Assembly: GCA_039933315.1 (NCBI GenBank)
Contig: JBDTOI010000040.1
Location: forward strand, 1 to 27,894
DNA: 27,894 nt
Source: DASXRU01 sp039933315
Lineage (GTDB): Bacteria > Acidobacteriota > Blastocatellia > Pyrinomonadales > Pyrinomonadaceae
Direction: 5' to 3'
A model generated the notes under the pieces. It saw nothing but the letters and a program-made list of their open reading frames with translations. It was not told the DNA's origin and ran no database searches. Shown here piece by piece: positions 6,638-14,859 of the stretch (positions within the stretch are counted from its first letter, which is position 1; the number at the start of each line of letters is the position of its first letter). A program made the translations under genes and the position numbers.

Positions 6638-8497
6638 ATGAATCACTGGCCCGTGTGCCGGCGGGGCTTTTTCCTGGCCTTGCTCGTCCTGGCGTGCTTG
6701 ACTCTCGCGAGGTCACAAAGCGAGTCGAGTTTGGTGGCGGGCGAGTGGCTCACCTTCTCTGAAAGGACCGACTATCGCGAAACCCCTCGCTACAACGAGA
6801 CGATTGCTTTTGCCCGCAAGCTCGACGCAGCCTCGCCGCTGATTCGCTTCACCAGCTTCGGCAAAAGCGGCGAAGGCCGCGAGTTACCACTCCTCATAGC
6901 CGCTAAGGGCGGAACATTCACACTATCGTCAGCTCGCAATGCCGGCAAGGCCATCATTCTTGTTCAGGCCTGCATTCACGCCGGCGAGTCTGATGGCAAG
7001 GATGCAGGGCTTGCACTGTTCCGAGATATCGGGATCACGAAAACGCGGGAAGCGCTGCTCGACCATGCGGTGATTCTGTTTATTCCGATTTACAACACGG
7101 ACGGTCACGAACGCTTTGGGCCATACAACCGCATAAATCAGAACGGCCCGCGCGAGATGGGATGGCGCACCACCAGCACCAGGTTAAATCTCAATCGCGA
7201 TTACATGAAAGCGGATGCGCCGGAAACGCGATCCTGGCTCCGGCTCTGGAATGAGTGGAACCCCGACTTGTTTGTGGATTGCCATGTTACCGATGGCGCG
7301 GATTTTCGTTACAACGTCACTTATCAATACGAACACCATCAGGGGGTGCCCGCTTCGATCCTCGAATGGGAAAGGGAAGCCATTGATCGTCGGGCTGTCG
7401 CGTCAGCCGAAAAAGAAGGCAATCTACTGTCGCTGTATCTTGAGTTTCGTGATAATCGCGACTTGACCAGGGGCGTGTCCGACTTTAGTGGCACGCCTCG
7501 CTTTTCCACAGCGTACGCCGCTATTCGCAATCGACCCGGGCTTCTGATCGAAACGCATATGCTCAAGGATTATCGATCACGCGTCCGCGGTACTTACGAT
7601 TTTCTCGTGGGCTTACTGCAGGAGGTCAACCGCGATCCCGGCAGTCTCCGAGATGCGGCTCGAGCGGCCGATGATCAAACGATCGCAGAGGCCAGTATTT
7701 CCGGTTCCCGGCCACTGTATCCGCTGAACTTTGAATTAACTGACCAATCACGGCCCTACCCGTTGAAAGGTGTGAAGTACACGACCGAGATGAGTGACGT
7801 GTCAGGCGCGCTGAGAGTTATCTATGGAACGGAGCCTGTAGACATTACCGTGCCGCTTTATGATCAGTTTCGCGTCACGGCTTCAGTCGCCCCACCCCTC
7901 TACTACATTGTTCCCGTGCAATGGACCCCGGTGGTGGATGTGCTTAAGGCGCACGGCCTGAAGTTACAGCTCCTCGCCCGGGCATCTACGCTGGAGATAG
8001 AAACCTACCGCTTTAGTGAGGTCAAGTTTGCTTCCGCATCGTTTGAAGGGCGCATTCTTGCGAGTTTCAAGACAGAGCCGGTGCGGGAACGGCGGACGTT
8101 TCCCGCCGGGTCTATTGTCGTGCCAATGGCTCAACCGGCAGCTCGCGTGGCGGTGCATTTGCTCGAGCCTGGCGGGCCGGATTCATTGGTAGCCTGGGGA
8201 TTCTTCAATGCCATTTTCGAACAAAAAGAGTTCGGTGAGAGTTATGTATTGGAAAAGATTGCGCGTGAGATGATGGCGAAGGATCCGCGCTTGCGAAAGG
8301 AATTCGAGCAGCGCCTGGCGAGTGATGCGAAATTTGCCGCCAGCCCGCGACAACGTCTCGAGTTCTTCTATACGCGCTCGCCATATCGAGACTCGCAACT
8401 CAACCTCTATCCGGTGGGTCGATTGAACACGACCCCCGCGAACCTAATGCAAACCCTAATGCAAACCGAGGAGCCGCCACGCAGGAAGGGTCGTTAA
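6638..8497 (+). CDS. Secreted M14-family zinc carboxypeptidase
   Basis: 619-aa exported peptidase. The signal peptide covers residues 1-25 (RRGFFLALLVLACLTLARS). The M14 zinc site is complete: H114 and E117 in QACIHAGESDG, and H216 in VDCHVTDG. The substrate-binding Asn-Arg (NLNRDYMKAD, about 184-193) and the catalytic Glu305 in LLIETHM are present, so it should be active. About 300 residues of C-terminal region, beta-rich in appearance, are not recognised. It would cleave C-terminal residues from peptides or peptidoglycan outside the cytoplasm. Near the C-terminus a 12-bp tandem duplication (8443-8466) encodes LMQT twice. A hairpin just after the stop separates it from the minus-strand genes beyond. 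Confidence 0.9.
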   Translation: MNHWPVCRRGFFLALLVLACLTLARSQSESSLVAGEWLTFSERTDYRETPRYNETIAFARKLDAASPLIRFTSFGKSGEGRELPLLIAAKGGTFTLSSARNAGKAIILVQACIHAGESDGKDAGLALFRDIGITKTREALLDHAVILFIPIYNTDGHERFGPYNRINQNGPREMGWRTTSTRLNLNRDYMKADAPETRSWLRLWNEWNPDLFVDCHVTDGADFRYNVTYQYEHHQGVPASILEWEREAIDRRAVASAEKEGNLLSLYLEFRDNRDLTRGVSDFSGTPRFSTAYAAIRNRPGLLIETHMLKDYRSRVRGTYDFLVGLLQEVNRDPGSLRDAARAADDQTIAEASISGSRPLYPLNFELTDQSRPYPLKGVKYTTEMSDVSGALRVIYGTEPVDITVPLYDQFRVTASVAPPLYYIVPVQWTPVVDVLKAHGLKLQLLARASTLEIETYRFSEVKFASASFEGRILASFKTEPVRERRTFPAGSIVVPMAQPAARVAVHLLEPGGPDSLVAWGFFNAIFEQKEFGESYVLEKIAREMMAKDPRLRKEFEQRLASDAKFAASPRQRLEFFYTRSPYRDSQLNLYPVGRLNTTPANLMQTLMQTEEPPRRKGR

Positions 8498-8534
8498 AAA
8501 AAAGAGGCACGAAGCTTTCGCTCCATGCCTCTTT
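8496..8534 (-). terminator. Terminator between carboxypeptidase and Lmo0937-like genes
   Basis: Nine-bp perfect stem AAAGAGGCA (8501-8509) / TGCCTCTTT (8526-8534). Read on the minus strand it is followed by a run of eight U (8496-8503 region), so it is a good intrinsic terminator for the small minus-strand genes. On the plus strand the T-run is only TTT, so it would be a weaker terminator for the carboxypeptidase gene. Confidence 0.8.
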
Positions 8535-8555
8535 GCTGTTGCCGGCAGTTAAAAC

Positions 8556-8699
8556 CTATACCGTGCGTCGCCCGGATAGCAGATTGATCAAGAATACAAC
8601 CAAAGCCACTACGAGCAGCAAGTGGATTAACGGGCCAACGTTGGCGATGGCACCGATGAGCCACAGTACCAAGAGAACCACTAAAATCGTCCACAACAT
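8556..8699 (-). CDS. Lmo0937-family membrane mini-protein (47 aa)
   Basis: Two tight hydrophobic helices, MLWTILVVLLVLWLIGAI and IHLLLVVALVVFLINLL, joined by a short Asn/Gly turn and ended by SGRRTV. This matches the small lmo0937-type family (MLWTI..LLxLWLxG...HLLLVVALVVLLINLL.GRR). GGAAAGGAG lies seven bases before the ATG, so the start is well defined. It is downstream of a paralogue on the same strand with no terminator seen between them, and a terminator follows. Members are predicted inner-membrane proteins of unknown function, often linked to stress. Confidence 0.88.
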   Translation of the reverse strand: MLWTILVVLLVLWLIGAIANVGPLIHLLLVVALVVFLINLLSGRRTV

Positions 8700-8870
8700 G
8701 ATTTGCTCTCCTTTCCAAGCGCCTCACGGCGCCCAGTCCTAACATCTCCACCATAGTTGGCAGCACGTCCAACCAGAAAAAGGGTGAGGACTGAAAATCA
8801 AATCGGTTAGCGAACCTTCAGCCTTCGCACGACCTGCCCGCTGCGGATCCATCTCGCGCGGCGTTGGGGT

Positions 8871-9017
8871 CTAGACCGTTCGCCGTCCCGTTAACAGATT
8901 AATAACAAGAACCACCAGAGCCACAACTAAAAGCAAATGAATCAGCGAGCCCCCCACGGAACCCAGAAACCCGAGTAGCCACAAAATCAGAAGAACTACG
9001 ATTATTGTCCAAAGCAT
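8871..9017 (-). CDS. Lmo0937-family membrane mini-protein (48 aa), second copy
   Basis: Paralogue of the neighbouring mini-protein: MLWTIIVVLLILWLLGF, a Gly/Ser turn, then LIHLLLVVALVVLVINLL and TGRRTV. The ribosome binding site AAGGAGGAAGCGCA before the ATG is near perfect. A sigma-54 promoter match lies about 65 bases upstream. The two copies share both helices but differ in the turn, so they are diverged duplicates. They are about 170 bp apart in tandem and may form a two-gene transcript. Function unknown. Confidence 0.88.
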   Translation of the reverse strand: MLWTIIVVLLILWLLGFLGSVGGSLIHLLLVVALVVLVINLLTGRRTV

Positions 9018-9465
9018 TGCGCTTCCTCCTTATACCTTCAGATATCGAAAATGTTGTCCACCAACTTCATTGTTCATTTGAGCAATGGCCGTGCCAGCCT
9101 TGGAACCGATGGTATAGGCGGTGCTAAGCGCATTTATTCTATTACTTAGTGGTAGAAGCTAATTCTGCAGCGCATGATTTTGCAATCTATTAGGCGCCTG
9201 CTTGTATGAAAACCTGCCACCGGATAAGCTCATAGCCTGTTTTGTTTTTAATCAAGCAATTCGCTGAATATTGGCTGGACTTCGCTCGTCACGGCTGGTA
9301 AATTTGTTCCCGGCCGCGTCGGCGCCACCCTCCCCTCGCCGGCATCAAACGTAAATTAAGATGACCCCGCGGGTTGCTTCCTTCCGTTGCTCCTCGCTTT
9401 TCCTTAACTTAACCGCCAGTCTCAATCGTGAGATCCCGTTTTTCCATTTGAAATGGAGTTCTAAC
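9018..9465. other. Intergenic region between mini-protein genes and FtsH-like gene
   Basis: 448 bases without a convincing gene. The first part (to about 9100) holds the minus-strand leader and sigma-54 promoter of the mini-protein pair. The rest must hold the promoter of the plus-strand protease gene. A TTGTTT/TGAATA pair about 9241-9269 is a weak sigma-70 candidate only. The codons 9361-9465 are open in frame with the protease but are thought to be leader. Confidence 0.5.
9081..9096 (-). promoter_or_regulatory. Sigma-54 (-24/-12) promoter upstream of Lmo0937-like genes
   Basis: On the minus strand the sequence reads TGGCACG-GCCA-TTGCT, an exact match to the RpoN consensus TGGCACG-N4-TTGCW, with GG and GC ten bases apart as required. 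Predicted transcription would start near 9070, giving a leader of about 50 nt before the ATG of the 48-aa mini-protein. Such a promoter needs an NtrC-type activator, which is not in the window. Confidence 0.72.
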
Positions 9466-11256
9466 ATGCCATCCCCTCTGCCACGCCTAAGTCCCCTTTC
9501 ACACAGAACAAGTATCGCTCTCGCTGCTGTACTCCTGCTGTTGCTGGCTACCAGTGCCGTCATTCTTTATCAGCGCGGTCGCCCGGTCGTGCAAACTATC
9601 AATTACACCCAATTGCACGCCCTGGGGGCGGCCTCGACGGTAGCGTCCCTGAATGTCGAAGGCGAAGTCATAACTGTCACCGCCACCAACGGTGCGATTT
9701 CACAGGCCGTGGTTACTAACCAGGCGGCCCAGCAGGAAATCGCGGAGACATTTCGCAAGAACAACGTGCCAGTCGAATTCCATCCTTCGCGTTCAGCGGC
9801 CGTGGCCGCTACGCTGAATTGGCTGATACCTGTTCTGACACTCTTTGCATTCGGACTCGTAGGATGGCGCGTATACGCCAGTATGAGTGGTCGAGGCGGT
9901 GGCTTCCGCCTCGTGGATGCGAACGGGAAGCAGGACGTCAACTTCGACGACGTAGCGGGTGTTGACGAAACCAAGGCAGAGCTGTCCGAAACGATCGAGT
10001 TCCTGCGGGATCCGGTAAGTTTCGGCCGCCTGGGTGGACGCGCTCCGCGCGGCATTCTGCTTTCCGGCCCGCCGGGCACCGGCAAGACGTTGCTGGCCCG
10101 AGCGGCGGCGAATGAGGCCGGAGTTCCCTTTCTCTCAGTTTCCGGATCGAGCTTCCAGGAGAAGTTTGCCGGATTGGGCGCCGCACGTGTACGCCGGCTG
10201 TTCGCAGAGGCACGCAAGCTGTCACCCTGCGTCGTGTTCATAGACGAGATCGACGCGCTGGGACGTCAACGAGGACGAGGCGGAGATTCCGCGTCAGCGG
10301 ATCAGGACCAGACCCTAAATCAACTGCTTGTCGAACTGGATGGCTTTGACCGGTCGTGTGGGGTGGTGGTTATTGGATCCACCAATCGTCCGGACATACT
10401 AGACAATGCGCTGACGCGTCCCGGACGCTTCGACCGCGAAATAACGGTGAATCTGGCCGATGCGCGGGGGCGGGAAGCGATCTTAGACGTGCATGCGCGC
10501 GGACTCTGTCTGCAACCCGAGCTCGATCTCGCATGGATTGCCCGTGGCACTCCTGGCTTCTCGGGCGCCGATCTGGCAAACCTCTTGAACGAAGCCGCGA
10601 TCGCGGCCACGCGAGATGGCTCTGACGCGATTGCGCGTAAGCATATCGAGTATGCTCGCGACAAAGTCTTGATGGGCGCTGAGCGCCAGGGCTTCCTGAT
10701 GGACGAAGAAGAACGCTACGCAACGGCGGTGCATGAATCCGGACACGTGGCGGTTGGCCTCACGGTGAAGAATGCCGACCCCATCCATAAGGTAACAATC
10801 CTGCCGCGTGGTCGGGCCCTGGGTGTAACTCAGTCATTGCCGGAACGCGATCGCTGGATGAAGAAACGCGAGTATTTGGAAGATCAGATTGCCATGTTAC
10901 TCGGCGGTCGGGCTGCGGAGGAGATTCTGCTTCAGACCATGACTGCGGGTGCCGCTAACGACATTGAGCGGGCCGTGGAAATAGCGCGCCGCATGGTCGC
11001 CGAGTTTGGCATGAGTCCGCTGGGGCCGATTCATCTGGGCAAACCGGACGAACCGCGCAGCCAGGCGCTGCTCGACCGCATCGAGAAAGCCACCAGTGAA
11101 ATCGTCAACTACCAGATGAAACGAGCGTGCGATGCCGTCACGGAACGCCGTGCTTCGATACTGCTGCTGGTCGATGGCCTGATGAAGCGCGACACCCTGG
11201 ATTCTGAAGAAATTCTGAACTGCTTTAACCAAGATAAAACCGCTGTTGCGGCCTAG
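9466..11256 (+). CDS. ftsH: FtsH-type AAA+ membrane metalloprotease
   Basis: 596-aa ATP-dependent protease of the inner membrane. Helix 1 spans residues about 17-36, a 75-residue periplasmic domain follows, and helix 2 is about 115-138. The AAA module has Walker A GPPGTGKT (201-208), Walker B VVFIDEID (256-263) and the second region of homology with arginine fingers (STNRPDILDNALTRPGRFDR, 305-324). The protease has zinc motif HESGH (423-427) and third ligand D499 in AANDIE. All catalytic residues are present. The pore loop reads KFAG where most FtsH have MFVG, and the HEAGH box has Ser for Ala. The ATG at 9466, after TGGAGT, gives the usual FtsH topology; the upstream in-frame ATG 9361 would add a 35-residue unlike extension. 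The divergent motifs suggest it may be a second FtsH paralogue. Confidence 0.93.
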   Translation: MPSPLPRLSPLSHRTSIALAAVLLLLLATSAVILYQRGRPVVQTINYTQLHALGAASTVASLNVEGEVITVTATNGAISQAVVTNQAAQQEIAETFRKNNVPVEFHPSRSAAVAATLNWLIPVLTLFAFGLVGWRVYASMSGRGGGFRLVDANGKQDVNFDDVAGVDETKAELSETIEFLRDPVSFGRLGGRAPRGILLSGPPGTGKTLLARAAANEAGVPFLSVSGSSFQEKFAGLGAARVRRLFAEARKLSPCVVFIDEIDALGRQRGRGGDSASADQDQTLNQLLVELDGFDRSCGVVVIGSTNRPDILDNALTRPGRFDREITVNLADARGREAILDVHARGLCLQPELDLAWIARGTPGFSGADLANLLNEAAIAATRDGSDAIARKHIEYARDKVLMGAERQGFLMDEEERYATAVHESGHVAVGLTVKNADPIHKVTILPRGRALGVTQSLPERDRWMKKREYLEDQIAMLLGGRAAEEILLQTMTAGAANDIERAVEIARRMVAEFGMSPLGPIHLGKPDEPRSQALLDRIEKATSEIVNYQMKRACDAVTERRASILLLVDGLMKRDTLDSEEILNCFNQDKTAVAA

Positions 11257-11303
11257 GTTTGCGGCGTGCGCTTCGACCTTTTGTGGCTTAACCGAAAATC
11301 CAA

Positions 11304-12257
11304 TTAGTGCCCCAGCGCCTCCGGATGTTCGGCTACTTGCTGGACCGTAGGATCGCGCCCGCGCCAGATGACAATGGCGACGCCCGCGAAAATGAGCAGG
11401 CAGGCGAGCCCGGTGCGTGCGCTCAAGGCCTCACCAAGGATCACCGGGGCCAGTGCAAAGGCAATCACCGGCTGAAGGTAAATGTAAGTGGCCACGGTGC
11501 TGGGCTCCACACGAGCCAGCGCCCAGGCATTTAGATAGTACGCGCCGACGGTGGGTACCAGGATGATGTAGATCAGCCCAAGCCAAACCTGCCAGCCCAG
11601 GTCAAGCAAGGGCGTTCGAGCCAGTGCCACAGCGCCGACAGGTGTAGTTATCAGACATCCCATCATGAACATCCAGGTTAGAACATTCAGGGCGCCGTAA
11701 CGCTTCACCAGGTCTTTCGATAGCACGATGTACGCGCCGTAAGATAGGGAATTGGCTACGTTCAGCACATTCCCCAGAGTGGTGGCCTGCGAAAACTCGG
11801 CCCGAAACGGATCGATCAGGTAAATGACGCCCAGCCCGGCAGTGCCAATCCCAATTACCTTGCGCCAGGAGAGCCGGTCGTAACCCAACGCTGCACCCAC
11901 CATTAGGGTAAAGACTGGAATAGTAGTAGCCAGAAGGGTGGAGTTAATGACAGTGGTTAATGATAGTGCCTTTAGGTAGAGCAGTTGATTGAGGACTACG
12001 CCCAGGACGCTGCATAGTGCCAACCAGCCCAGATCTTTCCGCGAGATCTTCCGCCTCTGGTTCGCAATCTTCTGCACGAGCGTGAGAGCAATGGCGGCGC
12101 CGGCGACTCTAATTGCCACCAGTCCGGTGCTGGGGATGGAGCGCAGGACCACCTTACCGACGAGGGGCCAGGTGCCAAACATAATCTGCACCATAATCAG
12201 GGCCAGGTGAGGTTTGGTGCCCCCTCTAATGGGTTCTTTGGCGGTGCCACTTGTCAC
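11304..12257 (-). CDS. EamA/DMT-family transporter
   Basis: 317-aa membrane protein with about ten helices, arranged as two EamA repeats (first half to about residue 150, second to about 300). Typical features are the early LIMVQIMFGTWPLVGK helix, the N-terminal-repeat ending LGVIYLIDPF, and YIYLQPVIAFALAPVILGEALSARTGLACLLIFAGVAIVI at the end of the second repeat. The family exports metabolites such as amino acids or nucleotide precursors; the substrate cannot be read from sequence. A terminator at about 12321-12350 lies between it and the pdh operon, so it is probably transcribed separately. Confidence 0.9.
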   Translation of the reverse strand: MTSGTAKEPIRGGTKPHLALIMVQIMFGTWPLVGKVVLRSIPSTGLVAIRVAGAAIALTLVQKIANQRRKISRKDLGWLALCSVLGVVLNQLLYLKALSLTTVINSTLLATTIPVFTLMVGAALGYDRLSWRKVIGIGTAGLGVIYLIDPFRAEFSQATTLGNVLNVANSLSYGAYIVLSKDLVKRYGALNVLTWMFMMGCLITTPVGAVALARTPLLDLGWQVWLGLIYIILVPTVGAYYLNAWALARVEPSTVATYIYLQPVIAFALAPVILGEALSARTGLACLLIFAGVAIVIWRGRDPTVQQVAEHPEALGH

Positions 12258-12320
12258 TGCTTTGCCACTCCGGGATTATGAGTGAATCCCCAACGTCGTT
12301 TCATGAGTTCCATGCCCAAC

Positions 12321-12350
12321 AAAAACGGATCGAGCAAGGGCCCGATCCGT
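12321..12350 (-). terminator. Terminator of the pdh operon
   Basis: On the minus strand, stem ACGGATCG (12343-12350) / CGATCCGT (12325-12332) with a GC-rich ten-base loop, followed by TTTTTGTT. It lies about 60 bases after the E2 stop and before the EamA gene, so it should end the pdhA-pdhB-pdhC transcript. Confidence 0.82.
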
Positions 12351-12408
12351 CTTCTGTTTCCTCTAAGATTGATCGCACTCGCCGCAACGCAGTGTCAGTA
12401 GCCTGACG

Positions 12409-13770
12409 TCATCCTGCGTCGGGAACGACGAGGTAAAGCGGATTCTCCATCGCCTTCTTGAATGCTTGCAGAAATTCTGCCCCGACCGCGCCATCGATCA
12501 CACGGTGATCGCAAGACATTGTCACGCGCATCATCTGTCGAATCGAGATCTCGTTGTTCTTTACCACCGCCTTCGGCGTCATTGCCCCCACTGCGAGAAT
12601 TGCGCCTTCGGGCGGATTGATGACGGCCGTAAATTCGTCAATACCATACATTCCCAGATTGCTAACGGAGAAAGTTGCTCCGGTGTACTCGTCAGGTGTT
12701 AGTTTGCGGGCCCGCGCGCGTTCGGCCAATTCCCGGATTTCGCTGTTAATCTCGCTTATCGACTTCAGATCAGCAGAACGAATGACCGGAGTTATCAAAC
12801 CGTTGTCAGTGGCCACGGCCACGCCGATGTCGGCGTGCTCGTAGTAGCGAATAACCTTGTCCTGAAAGGACGCGTTGACGTCAGGATTCTGAATCAGGGC
12901 CCAGGCTACAGCTTTAATGACAATGTCGTTAAGACTTATCTTTTGCTGCGGATAGACTTCCTTGAGCGCCTCGCGCAAGTCTGCGGAACGGTCCATCTCT
13001 ATCTCTGTCGTAAGAAAGAAATGAGGTACTGGCCCGATAGAGGTTACCAGGCGGCGCGCGATAGTGCGGCGCATCTCGCTCATCGGGACGTCGCGAAACG
13101 GCGAGGCTCCCCTTATTACCGATTCCTCCGCAGGTGCGCCGCTCTTTACGGCCCGTGATTGGCGCTGGGGGCTGCCAGCTTCTGCCTTGCCCGCCGTTCC
13201 ACCTGCTGATAACGCGGCTTCAACGTCACGCTTGATGATCCGTCCGCCTGGACCACTGCCCTTAACAGAACCGAGATTAATGCCGGACTCCGCCGCCATC
13301 CGGGCTGCGATCGGAGAGACGACCAGTCGCCCGCCACTTTCCGCGGGCGCGCTCGCCGGCGTCGCCTTGCCATCAGAGGAGGGGGGTTGAGTTGCCGGTG
13401 CGGACCCTGCAGCCTTAGTCGGAGCATCTGTTTGTTGCGGCTGAGTGGAAGGTTCTGGGGCCGGGGAAACGTCCGCGGCTTTTCCTCCACTCGCTGGAGC
13501 CCCTCCTTTGAGCATGGCCGAAATATCTTCGTCGGCTTCTCCTATGATCGCGATCAATTGACCGAGCGGCGCGCTCTCGCCTTCCTTGATTAGAATCTTG
13601 CGCAAAACGCCGTTACCGAGGGCCTGCATCTCCATCGTGGCTTTATCTGTATCAATCTCCGCGATGGGTTCACCCATGGAAACCGGATCGCCCTCTTTCT
13701 TCAGCCAACGCGATAGCTGGCCTTCCTCCATAGTGGGCGAAAGTTTTGGCATGACCACCTGAGTTGCCAT
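12409..13770 (-). CDS. pdhC: Pyruvate dehydrogenase E2, dihydrolipoamide acetyltransferase
   Basis: 453-aa core component that transfers the acetyl group from lipoate to CoA. One lipoyl domain (residues 1-88) has the lipoylated Lys43 in EIDTDKATME. A long Ala/Pro linker (about 89-145) precedes the peripheral subunit-binding domain (VSPIAARMAAESGINLGSVKG, 151-171, then GRIIKRDVEAAL). After a second linker, the catalytic domain (about 225-453) carries the active-site DHRVIDG (421-427). It is the last gene of the pdh operon, about 50 bases after pdhB. E3 (dihydrolipoamide dehydrogenase) is not in this cluster. The PDH assignment over other 2-oxoacid complexes rests on the neighbouring E1 genes. 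Confidence 0.94.
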   Translation of the reverse strand: MATQVVMPKLSPTMEEGQLSRWLKKEGDPVSMGEPIAEIDTDKATMEMQALGNGVLRKILIKEGESAPLGQLIAIIGEADEDISAMLKGGAPASGGKAADVSPAPEPSTQPQQTDAPTKAAGSAPATQPPSSDGKATPASAPAESGGRLVVSPIAARMAAESGINLGSVKGSGPGGRIIKRDVEAALSAGGTAGKAEAGSPQRQSRAVKSGAPAEESVIRGASPFRDVPMSEMRRTIARRLVTSIGPVPHFFLTTEIEMDRSADLREALKEVYPQQKISLNDIVIKAVAWALIQNPDVNASFQDKVIRYYEHADIGVAVATDNGLITPVIRSADLKSISEINSEIRELAERARARKLTPDEYTGATFSVSNLGMYGIDEFTAVINPPEGAILAVGAMTPKAVVKNNEISIRQMMRVTMSCDHRVIDGAVGAEFLQAFKKAMENPLYLVVPDAG

Positions 13771-13822
13771 TCAGTTTACCTTCCAGCGAAACAGTGCAGA
13801 TCTAACATCCCGGATGGTTAGG

Positions 13823-14806
13823 TTAGTTCAGATAAGCGACTTCGCGCACCGCCGCGACAATTTGCGCAACGTCGGGAATAGCCAGGTTCTCGAGATTCTT
13901 TGCATAAGGCATCGGCACATCCACGCCCGAAACACGGCGTACCGGGGCATCGAGGTAGTCGAAAGCACGTTCCGAGATCTCCGCGCTAATCTCGGCGCCT
14001 ACGCCACAAAAAGGATGAGACTCTTCAGCTACGACCACGCGGTTCGTTTTCTTAACCGATTCGATGATGGTGTCTATGTCCAGTGGCCGAATTGTCCTGG
14101 GATCGATGACCTCGCAAGAGAGGCCTTGTTTTTCCAATTCTTCCGCCGCCTTCAGAGCCAGCGGTACCATCAGTGACCTGGCTACGATTGTGGCGCCGCT
14201 TCCTTCGCGCTTTATGTCGGCTTTGCCCAGGGGAATAGTCAGCTCAGGATCATCCGGTACCTCGCCCTTCATGCCATACATGCGCTCCTGCTCGATAAAG
14301 ATCACGGGATTATTGTCTCTGATCGAGCTTTTCAGCAGGCCCTTGGCATCTGCTGGTGTGGAAGGCATAACCACCTTTAGGCCAGGGAAGTACGCATACC
14401 AGGATTCCAACGCTTGCGAGTGCTGTGACGAGACTTGAAAGGCTGATCCTCCTGGTCCACGAAAGACAATGGGTATCTTGAACTGCCCTCCGGACATGTA
14501 AAGCATTTTTGCCGCTGAGTTGATTATCTGATCCGTCGCCAGGATGGAAAAATTGAATGTCATAAACTCGACTATCGGGCGTAGACCTGCCATGGCGGCG
14601 CCCACTCCCAGGCCTGCGAAACCCAATTCAGTGATGGGCGTATCAATTACGCGCTTGTCACCAAATTCTTGAAGCAGCCCGCGCGTGACCTTATAGGCAC
14701 CCTGATAGGCGGCAACTTCTTCGCCCATCAGGAAAACATTTTCATCACGTTGCAGTTCTTCGCGGAGCGCCTGGTTCAGCGCGTCGCGCATCGTCATAAC
14801 AGCCAT
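13823..14806 (-). CDS. pdhB: Pyruvate dehydrogenase E1 beta subunit
   Basis: 327 aa, the normal length for the transketolase-like beta subunit of E1. Family landmarks are EEVAAYQGAYKVTRGL near residue 28, the ITELGFAGLGVGAAMAGLRP stretch, FRGPGG, HSQALESWYAYFPGLKVVMP, FIEQERMYG, and a C-terminal domain with EESHPFCGVGAEI. It forms an alpha2beta2 heterotetramer with the E1 alpha product and helps hold thiamine diphosphate. It lies between pdhA and pdhC on the same strand with gaps of about 50 bases. Distinguishing pyruvate from branched-chain 2-oxoacid specificity is not certain from sequence alone; the AYFPGLKVVMP pattern favours pyruvate. Confidence 0.93.
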   Translation of the reverse strand: MAVMTMRDALNQALREELQRDENVFLMGEEVAAYQGAYKVTRGLLQEFGDKRVIDTPITELGFAGLGVGAAMAGLRPIVEFMTFNFSILATDQIINSAAKMLYMSGGQFKIPIVFRGPGGSAFQVSSQHSQALESWYAYFPGLKVVMPSTPADAKGLLKSSIRDNNPVIFIEQERMYGMKGEVPDDPELTIPLGKADIKREGSGATIVARSLMVPLALKAAEELEKQGLSCEVIDPRTIRPLDIDTIIESVKKTNRVVVAEESHPFCGVGAEISAEISERAFDYLDAPVRRVSGVDVPMPYAKNLENLAIPDVAQIVAAVREVAYLN

Positions 14807-14859
14807 TAAACCCTCATCGTGCCAGAATATATTCTTGGAAAACTAAAGAGCTTGATGTC

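Noticed and set aside
8494..8772. Minus-strand 92-aa frame
   Set aside because: It runs in a different frame over the clear 47-aa Lmo0937-like gene and the terminator, so it is a shadow.
9361..9465. N-terminal extension of the FtsH-like protein
   Set aside because: It would put 50 unlike residues before the first membrane helix, and ATG 9466 has TGGAGT upstream.
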